A stretch of DNA of 64,000 nucleotides, from positions 62,001 to 126,000 of the forward strand of contig DALYLR010000002.1 of NCBI GenBank assembly GCA_031976175.1. Direction: 5' to 3'. Of the stretch, positions 1 through 8,174 are shown piece by piece. Source of the stretch: DMER01 sp003451645. GTDB lineage: Bacteria; Pseudomonadota; Alphaproteobacteria; Micropepsales; Micropepsaceae. The notes beneath the pieces are model-generated. The model searched no databases and had not been told where the DNA came from. It worked only from the letters and a program-made list of their open reading frames with translations. The position numbers and the translations under genes were made by a program. Numbering within the stretch: position 1 is the first letter of the stretch; each line of letters begins with the position of its first letter.

Positions 1-548
1 ACCGCAGTGTCTGTGCCTAGGGCTTCGGACAGTTTCTGGGCCGTTTCTGCCGCGAATGTGCCGTTAAACCGGACGGTGTACTCGGCAGCGATTTGCCCAG
101 CCGGATCCTTGAGGCGCCAACGGATGTTGTGCGCGTCGTCCGGGGGCGGTGCTGGTTCTGGGCTGCTGGCTTTCGGGGTTTTGCGCACAGAGCGCGCGGG
201 CGTGATGACAACCTTGTCCGATGTCCCGGGACCGCCGCCCTCGACCGAGCCCATCAAGAGCCATGCACCTGGAGGAGGTGCGCGGGTGAGCGCAGCGATA
301 TCATTTGCCTGAAGAGCCTTGGCAACTTGTGTTCGCAAGGCATCCTCACCTTCCCCCTCCATGCCGTCGATACCGCCGACCATGATCGTGACCGACTCGG
401 TTATCTTGGACATTAGTTTTGGATTGCGGTTCGTACCCTCAAAGGGCTTTGGAATACCGAAGGGATCCTTAACCCCCAGCCGATCGGTCACCGCACCACA
501 TCCTGCGAGGCAACCGGCCAAAATGAGGAGAACCACAACGCGCATCAT
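1..548 (-). CDS. Putative lipoprotein, C-terminus beyond window edge
   Basis: An open frame of 182 codons runs off the left edge of the window. The start is ATG 548-546, which overlaps the pgeF stop as ATGA; a second in-frame ATG follows directly. The N-terminus is a short hydrophobic signal with two overlapping lipobox-like motifs, LAGC at residues 10-13 and again at 14-17; the second is the more likely lipidation site. The mature part carries a TESVTIMVGG stretch, a segment rich in proline (PAPPPD near residue 138) and no domain I recognise. It is the last visible gene of the run lgt, midA-like, pgeF, so the enzyme that would lipidate it is encoded upstream in the same operon. Function unknown. 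Confidence 0.75.
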   Translation of the reverse strand, partial: MMRVVVLLILAGCLAGCGAVTDRLGVKDPFGIPKPFEGTNRNPKLMSKITESVTIMVGGIDGMEGEGEDALRTQVAKALQANDIAALTRAPPPGAWLLMGSVEGGGPGTSDKVVITPARSVRKTPKASSPEPAPPPDDAHNIRWRLKDPAGQIAAEYTVRFNGTFAAETAQKLSEALGTDTA

Positions 549-1309
549 GTCAACACAATGGCACTGAGATTGCGGCCATAGTCGGACGCACCCTCATGCG
601 TGGCACGCCGGTAGCTGAAATAGTCTTGGTCCGCCTCATAAGTACACAGGCTTAAGAGGTCGATTTGCCCGACGCCTGCCTCGCGCAAGCGCTGCGCGAC
701 AAAGGCTGGCAGATCAAAACGCCAATGCCGTGGCCGGACAGACGGGACGAAGAAGGCCTCATGACCTGGATTGGCGAGCGCAAACCGGTCGAAAAACTCG
801 GGTCCCACCTCATACGCATCCTGCGAAATGCATGGGCCCACGGCCGCGAGAATGCCGGAGGATTTCGCGCCGAGATTAGTCATCGCAGTAATCGTTGACG
901 CGATGACGCCCTCAAAGGCGCCGCGCCAGCCCGCATGCACAGCGCCAATAATGCCAGATCCAGGTGCGGCCAAGAGAACGGGCGCGCAGTCAGCGGCCAA
1001 AACGCCCAAAGCAAGTCCACGCAGGCGGGTCACCATCGCATCAGCCTTTGGTGCCGTCTCGCGTGTCCAAGGCCCGTCGACAACCACGCAATCAGCGCTG
1101 TGGACCTGGTAGAGGGTATTCAATGAGGAGGCGCCTAGCGCGGCACGCGCTCTGTCCCTGTTCTCCACCACGTGGACAGGATCGTCATTGGAGCCAGGCC
1201 CGCAATTGAGGCTTTCGTAAAGCCCACCGGAAACCCCGCCCTGCCTGCCAAAGAATGCGTGGCGGATGGACGGGATCGAGCTCAACAATGAGGACTCTAC
1301 GGCATTCAT
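545..1309 (-). CDS. pgeF: Peptidoglycan editing factor PgeF (YfiH / laccase-domain, purine nucleoside phosphorylase-like)
   Basis: This 254-residue protein matches the YfiH/PgeF family in full length. The three zinc-binding residues are visible: His70 in QVHS, Cys108 in AADCAPV and His125 in GAVHAGWRG; YFSYRR and GRNLSAI near the C-terminus are also family motifs. Family members are cytosolic multicopper-oxidase-like enzymes reported to act on purine nucleosides and, in E. coli, to keep the muropeptide precursor composition correct. The start overlaps the stop of the upstream methyltransferase by four bases and its own stop overlaps the lipoprotein start, so translation is probably coupled. 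The in vivo substrate in this organism cannot be read from the sequence. Confidence 0.93.
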   Translation of the reverse strand: MNAVESSLLSSIPSIRHAFFGRQGGVSGGLYESLNCGPGSNDDPVHVVENRDRARAALGASSLNTLYQVHSADCVVVDGPWTRETAPKADAMVTRLRGLALGVLAADCAPVLLAAPGSGIIGAVHAGWRGAFEGVIASTITAMTNLGAKSSGILAAVGPCISQDAYEVGPEFFDRFALANPGHEAFFVPSVRPRHWRFDLPAFVAQRLREAGVGQIDLLSLCTYEADQDYFSYRRATHEGASDYGRNLSAIVLT

Positions 1310-2388
1310 GGCGCAAATCCAGGCGGTGGCGGCCTTCCCTCATGGCAGATTGCCAGCGCCTTGAAAAGCTGCCCCATGGCCTGCTCATCTGCAAGGCGGT
1401 GCGCTGCTTGTGCTATTGCGGCGCTCTGTTGCGCCGACGCCTCCGCCTGCAGCCGGGTCACGCGGGCCGCAAGACCCAGTGTACGCAAGAGATCGCCCTG
1501 TGCCACTGGCCCATGCGCCTCAAGGGGGCTGGGAACCACGGCCCTGAGCGCTTCAAAATCGACATGGGCGGTCAGGTCCGCCTCGCCGGGACATTGCAGC
1601 GGGTCTACAGGTTGATGGCGGCGCAGAGCCTGTAATGTTTCCCCCAGCTGGCTTTGAGCGTATCCGTAGTCAATAATGAGGGCCGCGCCATCCCGCGTTT
1701 GCAAATGACCGCAGATCTCGGCCATCAACCCGGCACGTGCAGGCGAGATTTCGACTATTGCCCCGTCTGCGGACTGGCGCAACGCAGCTGGGATCAAAAC
1801 ATCGGGCGTGACATCGGCGGCGAACCGCCAGACGAGCCTGCCTTCCTCAACGTCGATATAGCGCTCATGCCAGCCCTTGGGCCCGCGTTTAAGATGCCGC
1901 ACGGGCAAGGCGTCAAACACTTCGTTGGCGAAGATCAGGACCGGACCTTCGAGGGGGACCGACGCGAGCGAAGAATGCCATGTTACTGGGACGGCGAATG
2001 GCCGCAGGCGGTCTTGCTGCATGGCCCGCAGCGACGGGCTCGGTTCGACCAGGCGTACATTTGCAGCGCGTGTGAACGCTGGATCAAGTCCGGTGACCCG
2101 GAGCACGTCGGCCATAAAGGTCCCGCGCCCTGGCCCCAACTCTAAGATATCGACAGGCGAAGGACAGCCCAGCGACTGCCATTGCTGATGCAGCCAGGCG
2201 CCGAGCAACTCCCCGAACATTTGACTGATTTCCGGCGCTGTGGTGAACGCACCCTCGGCACCAATCGGCGAGCCTTTCATGTAGTACCCATGCTGCGGAT
2301 GCATGAGCGCCATCGCCATATAGTGGTCCAAGCGCAAGGGCCCATTCACTGGTATCAGCCTGAGCAACTGCTCGGTAAGGGCCGTCAT
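1306..2388 (-). CDS. Class I SAM-dependent methyltransferase, MidA/NDUFAF7 family
   Basis: The 360-residue product has the SAM-binding glycine loop ELGPGRGT at residues 83-90 and the family segment FANEVFDALPVRHL in the middle. The N-terminal HPQHGYYM and FTTAPEISQMFGELLGAW motifs are typical of the COG1565 group, whose mitochondrial member NDUFAF7 methylates an arginine of complex I subunit NDUFS2. In bacteria the substrate is less certain. The gene starts within the last codons of lgt (ATGA overlap at 2385-2388) and ends within pgeF, an order common in alphaproteobacteria. Assignment to the family is firm; a role in complex I maturation is inference. Confidence 0.9.
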   Translation of the reverse strand: MTALTEQLLRLIPVNGPLRLDHYMAMALMHPQHGYYMKGSPIGAEGAFTTAPEISQMFGELLGAWLHQQWQSLGCPSPVDILELGPGRGTFMADVLRVTGLDPAFTRAANVRLVEPSPSLRAMQQDRLRPFAVPVTWHSSLASVPLEGPVLIFANEVFDALPVRHLKRGPKGWHERYIDVEEGRLVWRFAADVTPDVLIPAALRQSADGAIVEISPARAGLMAEICGHLQTRDGAALIIDYGYAQSQLGETLQALRRHQPVDPLQCPGEADLTAHVDFEALRAVVPSPLEAHGPVAQGDLLRTLGLAARVTRLQAEASAQQSAAIAQAAHRLADEQAMGQLFKALAICHEGRPPPPGFAP

Positions 2389-3284
2389 CCCCGGCCTAGC
2401 GCCACTCTCCAGCCACCTGGCACGCCGTTGCGGCCACTATAGGCATAGACCAGAAAACCGATCCCGATGAACGCCATCGGCAGAGACAGAAGCATACCCA
2501 TCGTGAACCCGCTATTGGGGTAGAATATGTACTGATCGCTATCGCGGAAAACCTCAGAGAATATCCGCGCCGCCGAATAGCCGATGAGGAAAACGCCACA
2601 AATGACGCCTGGCCGGTCGAGTGCACCTGCTCGCGTGATCAAGAGCCGGATGACCACGAACAATAGAAGGCCTTCGAGGACCGCCTCATAGAGCTGAGAC
2701 GGATGGCGCGGGTCGGGCCCAGCGCGCTCGTCCGGGAACACCATCGCCCATGGCACATTGGAGACCTTGCCCCATAATTCGCCATTGATGAAATTGGCAA
2801 TGCGGACAAGAAAAATGCCGATCGGCGCGGCGGCGAACATGAGGTCGCCCAGTTTGACGACGTGGATCCCCCGCCTCATGCAGAAGATCACGACCGCAAG
2901 CGTTGCGCCGATCAGACCGCCGTGAAAGGCCATGCCCCCTTCCCACGCCATGAAAATGCGTAAAGGGTTCTCAAGGTAATAGTCCGGCGAATAGACCAGC
3001 CCATAAAACAAGACGAAGCCCAGCCGGCCGCCCAGAATGATCCCCAGCGTGACCCATACGACGAGGTCACCGATATCTTCAGCGGTTGCGGGTGGCACGC
3101 CGCGATGGGCTGGCCCTATCCAATAAGCAGGTGTTCGCAAAAGCCGCAAAATGTAGAGCCATCCCAGGACGATCCCTACAATATAGCTGACCGCATACCA
3201 TCGGATGACAATCGGCCCAACACCAAAGAGGGGACCGATCTCAACGATGACGGGATCAATCCCATGATAGGGCAGCACGATCAT
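2385..3284 (-). CDS. lgt: Prolipoprotein diacylglyceryl transferase Lgt
   Basis: Lgt moves diacylglycerol from phosphatidylglycerol to the lipobox cysteine of prolipoproteins in the inner membrane. The 299-residue polytopic protein shows the classical features: the N-terminal LPYHGIDPV, IRWYAVSY in the first helix, GGRLGFVLFYG, AFHGGLIGA and the signature VRIANFINGELWG. The reading frame extends 14 codons further upstream (ATG at 3326). I prefer ATG 3284 because a GGAG lies six bases before it, the family normally begins at this point, and no Shine-Dalgarno precedes the upstream ATG. It heads the operon ending in a lipoprotein gene and is divergent from the ubiK-like gene. Confidence 0.95.
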   Translation of the reverse strand: MIVLPYHGIDPVIVEIGPLFGVGPIVIRWYAVSYIVGIVLGWLYILRLLRTPAYWIGPAHRGVPPATAEDIGDLVVWVTLGIILGGRLGFVLFYGLVYSPDYYLENPLRIFMAWEGGMAFHGGLIGATLAVVIFCMRRGIHVVKLGDLMFAAAPIGIFLVRIANFINGELWGKVSNVPWAMVFPDERAGPDPRHPSQLYEAVLEGLLLFVVIRLLITRAGALDRPGVICGVFLIGYSAARIFSEVFRDSDQYIFYPNSGFTMGMLLSLPMAFIGIGFLVYAYSGRNGVPGGWRVALGRG

Positions 3285-3434
3285 CTGACGCTCCAGACCA
3301 AGAGGGCGACGGCAGGACTTTGACATTGTTGTGCGGGCCGCGGCGGACCTCTGTCAAGCAAACGGAGATCCTTGGCCGGCCGCAATGGCATGCATATATC
3401 CTTTGCAAACCTCTCGCGTGATAAGGATTGGGCC

Positions 3435-3764
3435 ATGAGCACGCAAAACACCATTCTCGACCAAGTGGCCCGCCTGATGACCAATGCCGCGGGCGCCGCC
3501 AAGGGCATGGGCGATGAACTGAACACCATGCTGCGCTCGCGGGCGGAAAAGGCCATCAATGACTTTGAACTGGTACAACGTGATGAATTCGAAGCAGTCA
3601 AGCGCATCGCGATCAAGGCGCTTGATACCATTGATCAGCTGGAAAAGCGGATCAGCGCATTTGAGGCCCAAGGACGGCATACGGCGCCGTTGATGCTGCG
3701 GACGAAGGAGCGTCCACAGAATCGTCCGCGAAAGGCATCAGGCAACGCAACGCGCAAGCGATAA
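3435..3764 (+). CDS. UbiK/YqiC-family accessory factor (BMFP)
   Basis: A 109-residue protein of the BMFP (YqiC/UbiK) family. In enterobacteria UbiK assists the ubiquinone-biosynthesis complex; alphaproteobacterial relatives are usually annotated only as accessory factors. The N-terminal amphipathic helix (QNTILDQVARLMTNAAGAAKG), the motif QRDEFEAVKRIAIKAL and the C-terminal heptad-like stretch DTIDQLEKRISAFE fit the family. The tail after residue 80 is basic and low complexity. I chose ATG 3435, preceded by AAGGA, over an in-frame upstream start at 3372 because the family begins there. It is divergent from lgt; a COQ9-like gene lies 1.6 kb downstream, which is suggestive for ubiquinone but not proof. 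Confidence 0.8.
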   Translation: MSTQNTILDQVARLMTNAAGAAKGMGDELNTMLRSRAEKAINDFELVQRDEFEAVKRIAIKALDTIDQLEKRISAFEAQGRHTAPLMLRTKERPQNRPRKASGNATRKR

Positions 3765-3934
3765 GCGCGCCGCCGCCCGCTGCCAGTTTCACACAGAAGA
3801 TTGCACCGCGTGCGGATTTTTCCCCGTGGACCGCTCGGCGCAACCGCTTGCATGCCCTCAACAGCTTGGGCAGGTTCGCACACGTAGTGCTGCTTCGTTT
3901 TTGATCCCCAAGCGTTTGAGGAGCGACACGGCCA

Positions 3935-4438
3935 ATGGCCCTCCCCGTGCAGAATGAGTTTGAGGAGATCGACAATCCCTTGGATGTCGTTGAACATATG
4001 GCCGTTCAGAACAAATGGGTGTTCGACCGGAATTCAGAGAACGAGATCAATCTCGCCTTTCAAGGTCAGTGGGGCGATTACCACCTGACGGTCAGCTGGC
4101 GCGACCAGATCGAAACCTTGCACCTGACCTGTGCTCTTGAACTTCGCGTTCCCGCGAACCGCCGGCAAGAGATGCAGGCGCTACTCAATCTGATCAATGA
4201 GCAGCTGTGGATCGGCCACTTTGAAATGTGGGATCAGGAAGGCCAGATTGCCTATCGCTATGGTCTCTTGCTCGCCGCGGTCGAAGGTGCCAGTCTTGAG
4301 CAATGCCAGTCGATGATTGAGATTGCGGTGGACGCCTGCGACCGCTTTTATCCGGCTTGCCAGTACGTGATCTGGGCAGGCAAAACGGCAAAAGACGCCG
4401 CAGAAGCGGCGCTATTTGAAACGGCGGGAACTGCCTGA
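3935..4438 (+). CDS. YbjN domain-containing protein
   Basis: The 167-residue soluble protein has the YbjN fold pattern, related to type III secretion chaperones: NPLDVVEHMAVQNKWVFDR at the N-terminus, a beta-rich middle with WGDYHLTVSWRDQIETLHLTC, then LLNLINEQLWIGHFEMWD and IAYRYGLLL. The last third is a helix ending in FYPACQYVIWAGKTAKDAAEAAL. Alphaproteobacterial genomes commonly carry this gene directly upstream of proC, as here (39 bases apart, same strand). The molecular function is not established; YbjN of E. coli affects motility and stress responses, but transfer of that role is uncertain. Confidence 0.85.
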   Translation: MALPVQNEFEEIDNPLDVVEHMAVQNKWVFDRNSENEINLAFQGQWGDYHLTVSWRDQIETLHLTCALELRVPANRRQEMQALLNLINEQLWIGHFEMWDQEGQIAYRYGLLLAAVEGASLEQCQSMIEIAVDACDRFYPACQYVIWAGKTAKDAAEAALFETAGTA

Positions 4439-4477
4439 CATTCCGTTTGGGCCGCACCACCGCGGAAGAAGGGTGTG

Positions 4478-5311
4478 ATGGCCAACTCCTATAGCTCAGA
4501 CGCAAGTACATCGGTCTTGCTTGTTGGCGCCGGCAAAATGGGCAGCGCCCTCCTCTCCGGTTGGCTTGAGCAGGAGGGTGCGTGGGCGATTTCGGTCGCC
4601 GATCCATTCCTTGAGGAAGACGAATACCGTCAGTACGAGGACGCTGGTGTCACCTTCATTGAAAGCCCGCAAGACCTTGCGGTCAAACCAGAAGCCATTG
4701 TCTTTGCTGTTAAGCCGCAGCAGCTGAAGGAGTTGACGCCCGCTTATGCAGCCATCGCACAAGATGCCCTGGTCATTTCGGTAGCGGCCGGGGTTCGTAT
4801 AGCGACACTGGAATCTCTCTTGGGCGAGCGCACAGCGATCTTGCGCGCCATGCCCAACCTCCCGGCGCAAGTCGGCATGGGCATTACCGCCTTTTTCCCG
4901 AACAAGCGCGTTAGGCTGGCTCATATGGAGTTGAGCGAGCGCTTGCTTGGAGCGGTCGGCGCGACCTTGGCCGTGACCGTGGAAGATCAGATTGATGCCG
5001 TAACGGCTATCTCGGGTTCCGGTCCGGCTTATGTGTTCCTCCTTGCGGAGTGCCTGGAAATGGCTGCCATGGAGGTGGGGCTTGATCCGGAGGCCGCACA
5101 AATCCTCGCGCGCGCGACAATCGCGGGCTCGGGCGGCCTGCTCGGCATGATCGATGCAGATGCGAGCCAATTGCGCGAAAGCGTGACGAGCCCCGGGGGC
5201 ACCACTCACGCCGCTCTCAAGGTTCTGTTAGATGAGCGCAATGGCCTGCAACAGCTATTGACGAAAGCAGTCCTTGCGGCAAGGAATCGCGCGAGAGAGC
5301 TGGGCGAGTAA
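4478..5311 (+). CDS. proC: Pyrroline-5-carboxylate reductase ProC
   Basis: ProC reduces 1-pyrroline-5-carboxylate to proline with NAD(P)H, the last step of proline synthesis. The 277-residue protein shows the Rossmann motif LLVGAGKMGSALLSGW at the N-terminus, FAVKPQQL, AMPNLPAQVGMGIT and the family signature region from ISGSGPAYVFLLAE to SPGGTTHAALKVL in the C-terminal dimerisation domain. An in-frame GTG lies three bases upstream; ATG 4478, behind GAAGAAGG, is the more likely start. It follows the YbjN gene and precedes the COQ9-like gene on the same strand, probably one transcript. Confidence 0.96.
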   Translation: MANSYSSDASTSVLLVGAGKMGSALLSGWLEQEGAWAISVADPFLEEDEYRQYEDAGVTFIESPQDLAVKPEAIVFAVKPQQLKELTPAYAAIAQDALVISVAAGVRIATLESLLGERTAILRAMPNLPAQVGMGITAFFPNKRVRLAHMELSERLLGAVGATLAVTVEDQIDAVTAISGSGPAYVFLLAECLEMAAMEVGLDPEAAQILARATIAGSGGLLGMIDADASQLRESVTSPGGTTHAALKVLLDERNGLQQLLTKAVLAARNRARELGE

Positions 5312-5348
5312 TCTGCCTAGCGCAGTCAACCAATTGGACGCATCACCA

Positions 5349-6014
5349 ATGCCGTCGATGGACCCTAATGGCACGCCTTATGATGAGCGCATTGTCCGTA
5401 CGGCATTGACCCTGATTGAGCGGGAGGGCTGGCACGCGCTCTCGCTGCTCGCTTTGGCCAAAGCTGCAAAGGTAACACTGGCAGAACTCTATAGCATCGC
5501 TCCGGACAAGGAGCATTTGCTTCAAGTTCTCACGGCCGCCTTGGACAAGGACATCCTGGCGCACCTTTCGCATGCGGACATACAGGGCGAGCCCAAGGAC
5601 CGTGTCTTTGATGCGGTCTTGAGCGTTTTCGAGGCCTTGAGCCCCCGCAAAAATGTGATGCAAGTCCTCTATCACGATCTGCGCCGCGATCCTTGGGTCT
5701 GGCGCCAAGCCTGGCAAGGCTTAAAGGGCACGAGCGTTTGGATTGCGGACGCCGCCGGGCTGGACACCGCTGGTATGACGGGAGCGCTCAGAGTGCGCAG
5801 CATTGCCCTGCTATTGGCGGACACAACGCCAGTCTGGCTCAAGGATGGTGAGGATCTGGGCCGCACAATGGCCCATGTCGACCGGCGTTTGCGTCTTGCG
5901 CAGCGCTGGATGTGGTGGACCAAGAGCCGCAATAGTGCATCACGTCCCTTTGAACCGGCGCCAGACGACGCGACCGACTTTTCCGAAACTCCGCGTGCAG
6001 ACCATAACATCTAA
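5349..6014 (+). CDS. COQ9/TetR-fold family protein
   Basis: A 221-residue protein that begins with a TetR-like helix-turn-helix fold (residues about 10-60, with RIVRTALTLIEREG and LSLLALAKAAKVTLAELY). The C-terminal part ends in DLGRTMAHVDRRLRLAQRWM, resembling the conserved end of COQ9, a lipid-binding helper of ubiquinone hydroxylation. I therefore favour the COQ9 family over a DNA-binding repressor, although the two are easily confused from sequence. The start ATG 5349 is preceded by no strong ribosome site; an ATG at 5358 is also possible. It lies 37 bases after proC and 18 bases before the phasin gene on the same strand. Confidence 0.75.
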   Translation: MPSMDPNGTPYDERIVRTALTLIEREGWHALSLLALAKAAKVTLAELYSIAPDKEHLLQVLTAALDKDILAHLSHADIQGEPKDRVFDAVLSVFEALSPRKNVMQVLYHDLRRDPWVWRQAWQGLKGTSVWIADAAGLDTAGMTGALRVRSIALLLADTTPVWLKDGEDLGRTMAHVDRRLRLAQRWMWWTKSRNSASRPFEPAPDDATDFSETPRADHNI

Positions 6015-6032
6015 AAACAAGGACGGACTCAC

Positions 6033-6497
6033 ATGACGAAGAAGGCAGCAGGACACGGCTTTGACACGCAATTTCAATTCCCGCAATTCGATATGCAAGG
6101 CTTTGCCGACCGCATGCGGGAGGCGGGTTTGGACGCCGAGAGCATCATGGAGCGTCAGCGCAAGAATTTGACAGCCCTGGTTGAGGCGAACCGCAAGACA
6201 GTAGAGGGCTATCAGGCGATCTTTGTGCGCCAGCGCGAGATCTTCGACGAGACGGTTCAGGCCGTCCAAGAAGCGATGCAGGACCTGATGTCCGCCAACA
6301 AAGGCAAGGACCTTTCCAAGTCTCAGACGGCGCTCATCGAAAAGACGATTGGCAAGGCGCTGGGCAATATGAAGGAGCTGGCTGAGATGGCGATTGGCGC
6401 CAATACCGCCGCCTACAAGGTCATGCAGGCGCGCGCGCAGGAATCCCTGGAAGAAGTCCAGGAGCTAACCTCGAAACTCATGTCTTCGAAAAAATAG
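6033..6497 (+). CDS. Phasin family protein
   Basis: The 154-residue helical protein has the phasin pattern: a short N-terminal FDTQFQFPQFDMQGFADRM, then ERQRKNLTALVEANRKTVEGY, and a long amphipathic helix with EIFDETVQAVQEAMQDL. Phasins coat polyhydroxyalkanoate granules and regulate their size, implying storage-polymer metabolism although no PHA synthase is in this window. AAGGACGG precedes the ATG by about eight bases. It ends just six bases before the stop of the convergent M23 peptidase gene. No terminator is evident in that gap. Confidence 0.85.
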   Translation: MTKKAAGHGFDTQFQFPQFDMQGFADRMREAGLDAESIMERQRKNLTALVEANRKTVEGYQAIFVRQREIFDETVQAVQEAMQDLMSANKGKDLSKSQTALIEKTIGKALGNMKELAEMAIGANTAAYKVMQARAQESLEEVQELTSKLMSSKK

Positions 6498-6503
6498 TTG
6501 CTT

Positions 6504-8159
6504 TCAGGGATTGCCCTGTAGCAACCGCTTATAGGCATCCACCAACGAGGTATAGGGCGGCACCTTTCTGAAGCCTGTCGCCCCGCCAGGCGCTGTCACA
6601 TTGGCGAGGATCTCGAAATGCAAGTGGATCGAGGTGGGCTGTCCGCCGAAATCATTAGAGACCTTGCCCAGGCGCTGCCCACGCTTGACCGGTGAACCGG
6701 TGCGAACGGCCAATTGGTCCATAGCCATATGGAGATAGATGTATTCCCGGCCTGACACGCCCTTGAGCTTCACCGACCAGCCGCCGATGGATGTAATTGT
6801 ACCGTCCTCAACTGCGACCACCCAATGGACAGCCTTTTTGCAGTCCATCGCGCGGATATCCTGACCCTGGTGGCCTTTGCCCGTCGAGCAGGCCGGTGTA
6901 TTCCAGCCGCGCCGCTCGCAGAAATTGTCCCGCCACGGATAGGTATAGTTGACCCGGTCGCAGAGCCCGCCGCCAGGCCCGAGATGCCCTCCATTACCAT
7001 GGACTTGCGAGTTCGGAAATGCGGGGGCCGCCTCGATTGGATAGCGCATGCCCGGCGCAAAGATCGTGTCGGACTTGACCCCTCCTCCGCTGCCTTCGAG
7101 CAAGTCACCGGGCGGATGATAGGTGAAGCTGCGCCCTAAAGGATCGCGCAATCCGGAATCAATAACACCGCCGGGCAGTACGGCCGCCGGTCTCGACGGC
7201 TGCGCAGTTGATGGGCCATCCGCCTGCGGAGTGTTTGCGGCCGGGGGCGCCACAACCAGCGGCGGGCGGGCAGGTACATCACCAGGATCACCCAACGCCT
7301 CGGGCAATTCGGCCTCACCTGCCAGCGGCGCAGGCGGCTGAACTGGACCAGGCGTTTGCGTCACGTCAGGTGGCGGCGCAATCACCGGTTCGGAGGGTGT
7401 GGGTACCACGGGCGGCACCACCGGCGTAGTTGCTGGGGGGGGCGGCGCTTGCGGCGCCGATGGCTGCGGTACCGGACCGACAACGACAGGCTTGGGCGCC
7501 ACTGGGCGCGGGCGCGATGGCTGCGGTGCAGGACCTAGTGGTACCGGAGGCGGGGGCGTCGCCTCCTGAGGGGCCGGCGCGGGTATTGGAACTGGAACCG
7601 GCTTTGGCGGATGAACTTTGGGGGTGAGGCCCTTCTTAGGCGGCGGAGGTGCAGGCCGGACAGGTGATGGGGCTGCGGGTTGACTGCCCGGTTCTGCAGG
7701 CGCTGGCGATGGGACCACAATCTCCGGCACCGGCGGCGCAGGCTCCGGAACACTTGGAACTGGCGCAGGTTCCACTGGCTCAGGCGCAGGCGGCAAAAGT
7801 GGCGCAGGCTCGAGTGGCGCTGTTTCGGTCGAAGGCAAAGGTTGAGGCCGCGGGGCCGGTGGCTTTGGGCGGGCCGGCGGTCCTTGATACCCAGGATCAC
7901 CGGGCTCGACGATTGGATCGGTTCGAACCACCCCGTCTGCGTCCGGAGGAATATACCCATTCCCCTCAACGGCTCGGGGCTTGATTGCCGGTTTTGGTGT
8001 GGGCTTTGTTGCAGCCTTGGGCTTTTCGGGTGGTGCTGGCGCTGTCGTTTCGGCGACCACTTGCGCAAGCACAAGGCTCGACGAGCACAGGGCGACAGCA
8101 CAAGCCGCTGAGGCCGTGCGAATGCAGAAACTCAGACCACCAAAGAGCGAGCGTGACAT
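6504..8159 (-). CDS. Secreted M23 (LytM-type) metallopeptidase with long proline-rich linker
   Basis: The 551-residue protein starts with a Sec signal peptide ending near residue 33 (LVLAQ). It continues as a very proline-rich, low-complexity stretch to about residue 340 and closes with an M23 domain. All zinc ligands and catalytic positions are intact: HQGQD (His430, Asp434), LHM near residue 477 and HLH (His512, His514). Four cysteines lie between residues about 395 and 445, just around the first zinc motif, so disulfides are likely in the periplasm. M23 enzymes cleave peptide cross-bridges of murein; the proline-rich region probably spans the periplasm or cell wall. It sits 15 bases downstream of an unknown secreted protein in the same operon. 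Substrate specificity cannot be read. Confidence 0.9.
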   Translation of the reverse strand: MSRSLFGGLSFCIRTASAACAVALCSSSLVLAQVVAETTAPAPPEKPKAATKPTPKPAIKPRAVEGNGYIPPDADGVVRTDPIVEPGDPGYQGPPARPKPPAPRPQPLPSTETAPLEPAPLLPPAPEPVEPAPVPSVPEPAPPVPEIVVPSPAPAEPGSQPAAPSPVRPAPPPPKKGLTPKVHPPKPVPVPIPAPAPQEATPPPPVPLGPAPQPSRPRPVAPKPVVVGPVPQPSAPQAPPPPATTPVVPPVVPTPSEPVIAPPPDVTQTPGPVQPPAPLAGEAELPEALGDPGDVPARPPLVVAPPAANTPQADGPSTAQPSRPAAVLPGGVIDSGLRDPLGRSFTYHPPGDLLEGSGGGVKSDTIFAPGMRYPIEAAPAFPNSQVHGNGGHLGPGGGLCDRVNYTYPWRDNFCERRGWNTPACSTGKGHQGQDIRAMDCKKAVHWVVAVEDGTITSIGGWSVKLKGVSGREYIYLHMAMDQLAVRTGSPVKRGQRLGKVSNDFGGQPTSIHLHFEILANVTAPGGATGFRKVPPYTSLVDAYKRLLQGNP

Positions 8160-8174
8160 GGGCCCTGCCGCTCC

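Noticed and set aside
7200..8000. Possible DNA tandem repeats in the proline-rich part of the M23 gene
   Set aside because: The repetition is at the amino-acid composition level (proline, alanine, valine); I see no regular DNA unit.
7123..8111. Plus-strand frames rich in tryptophan, arginine and glycine opposite the M23 spacer
   Set aside because: They arise from the complement of proline codons in the proline-rich region; no independent coding signal.
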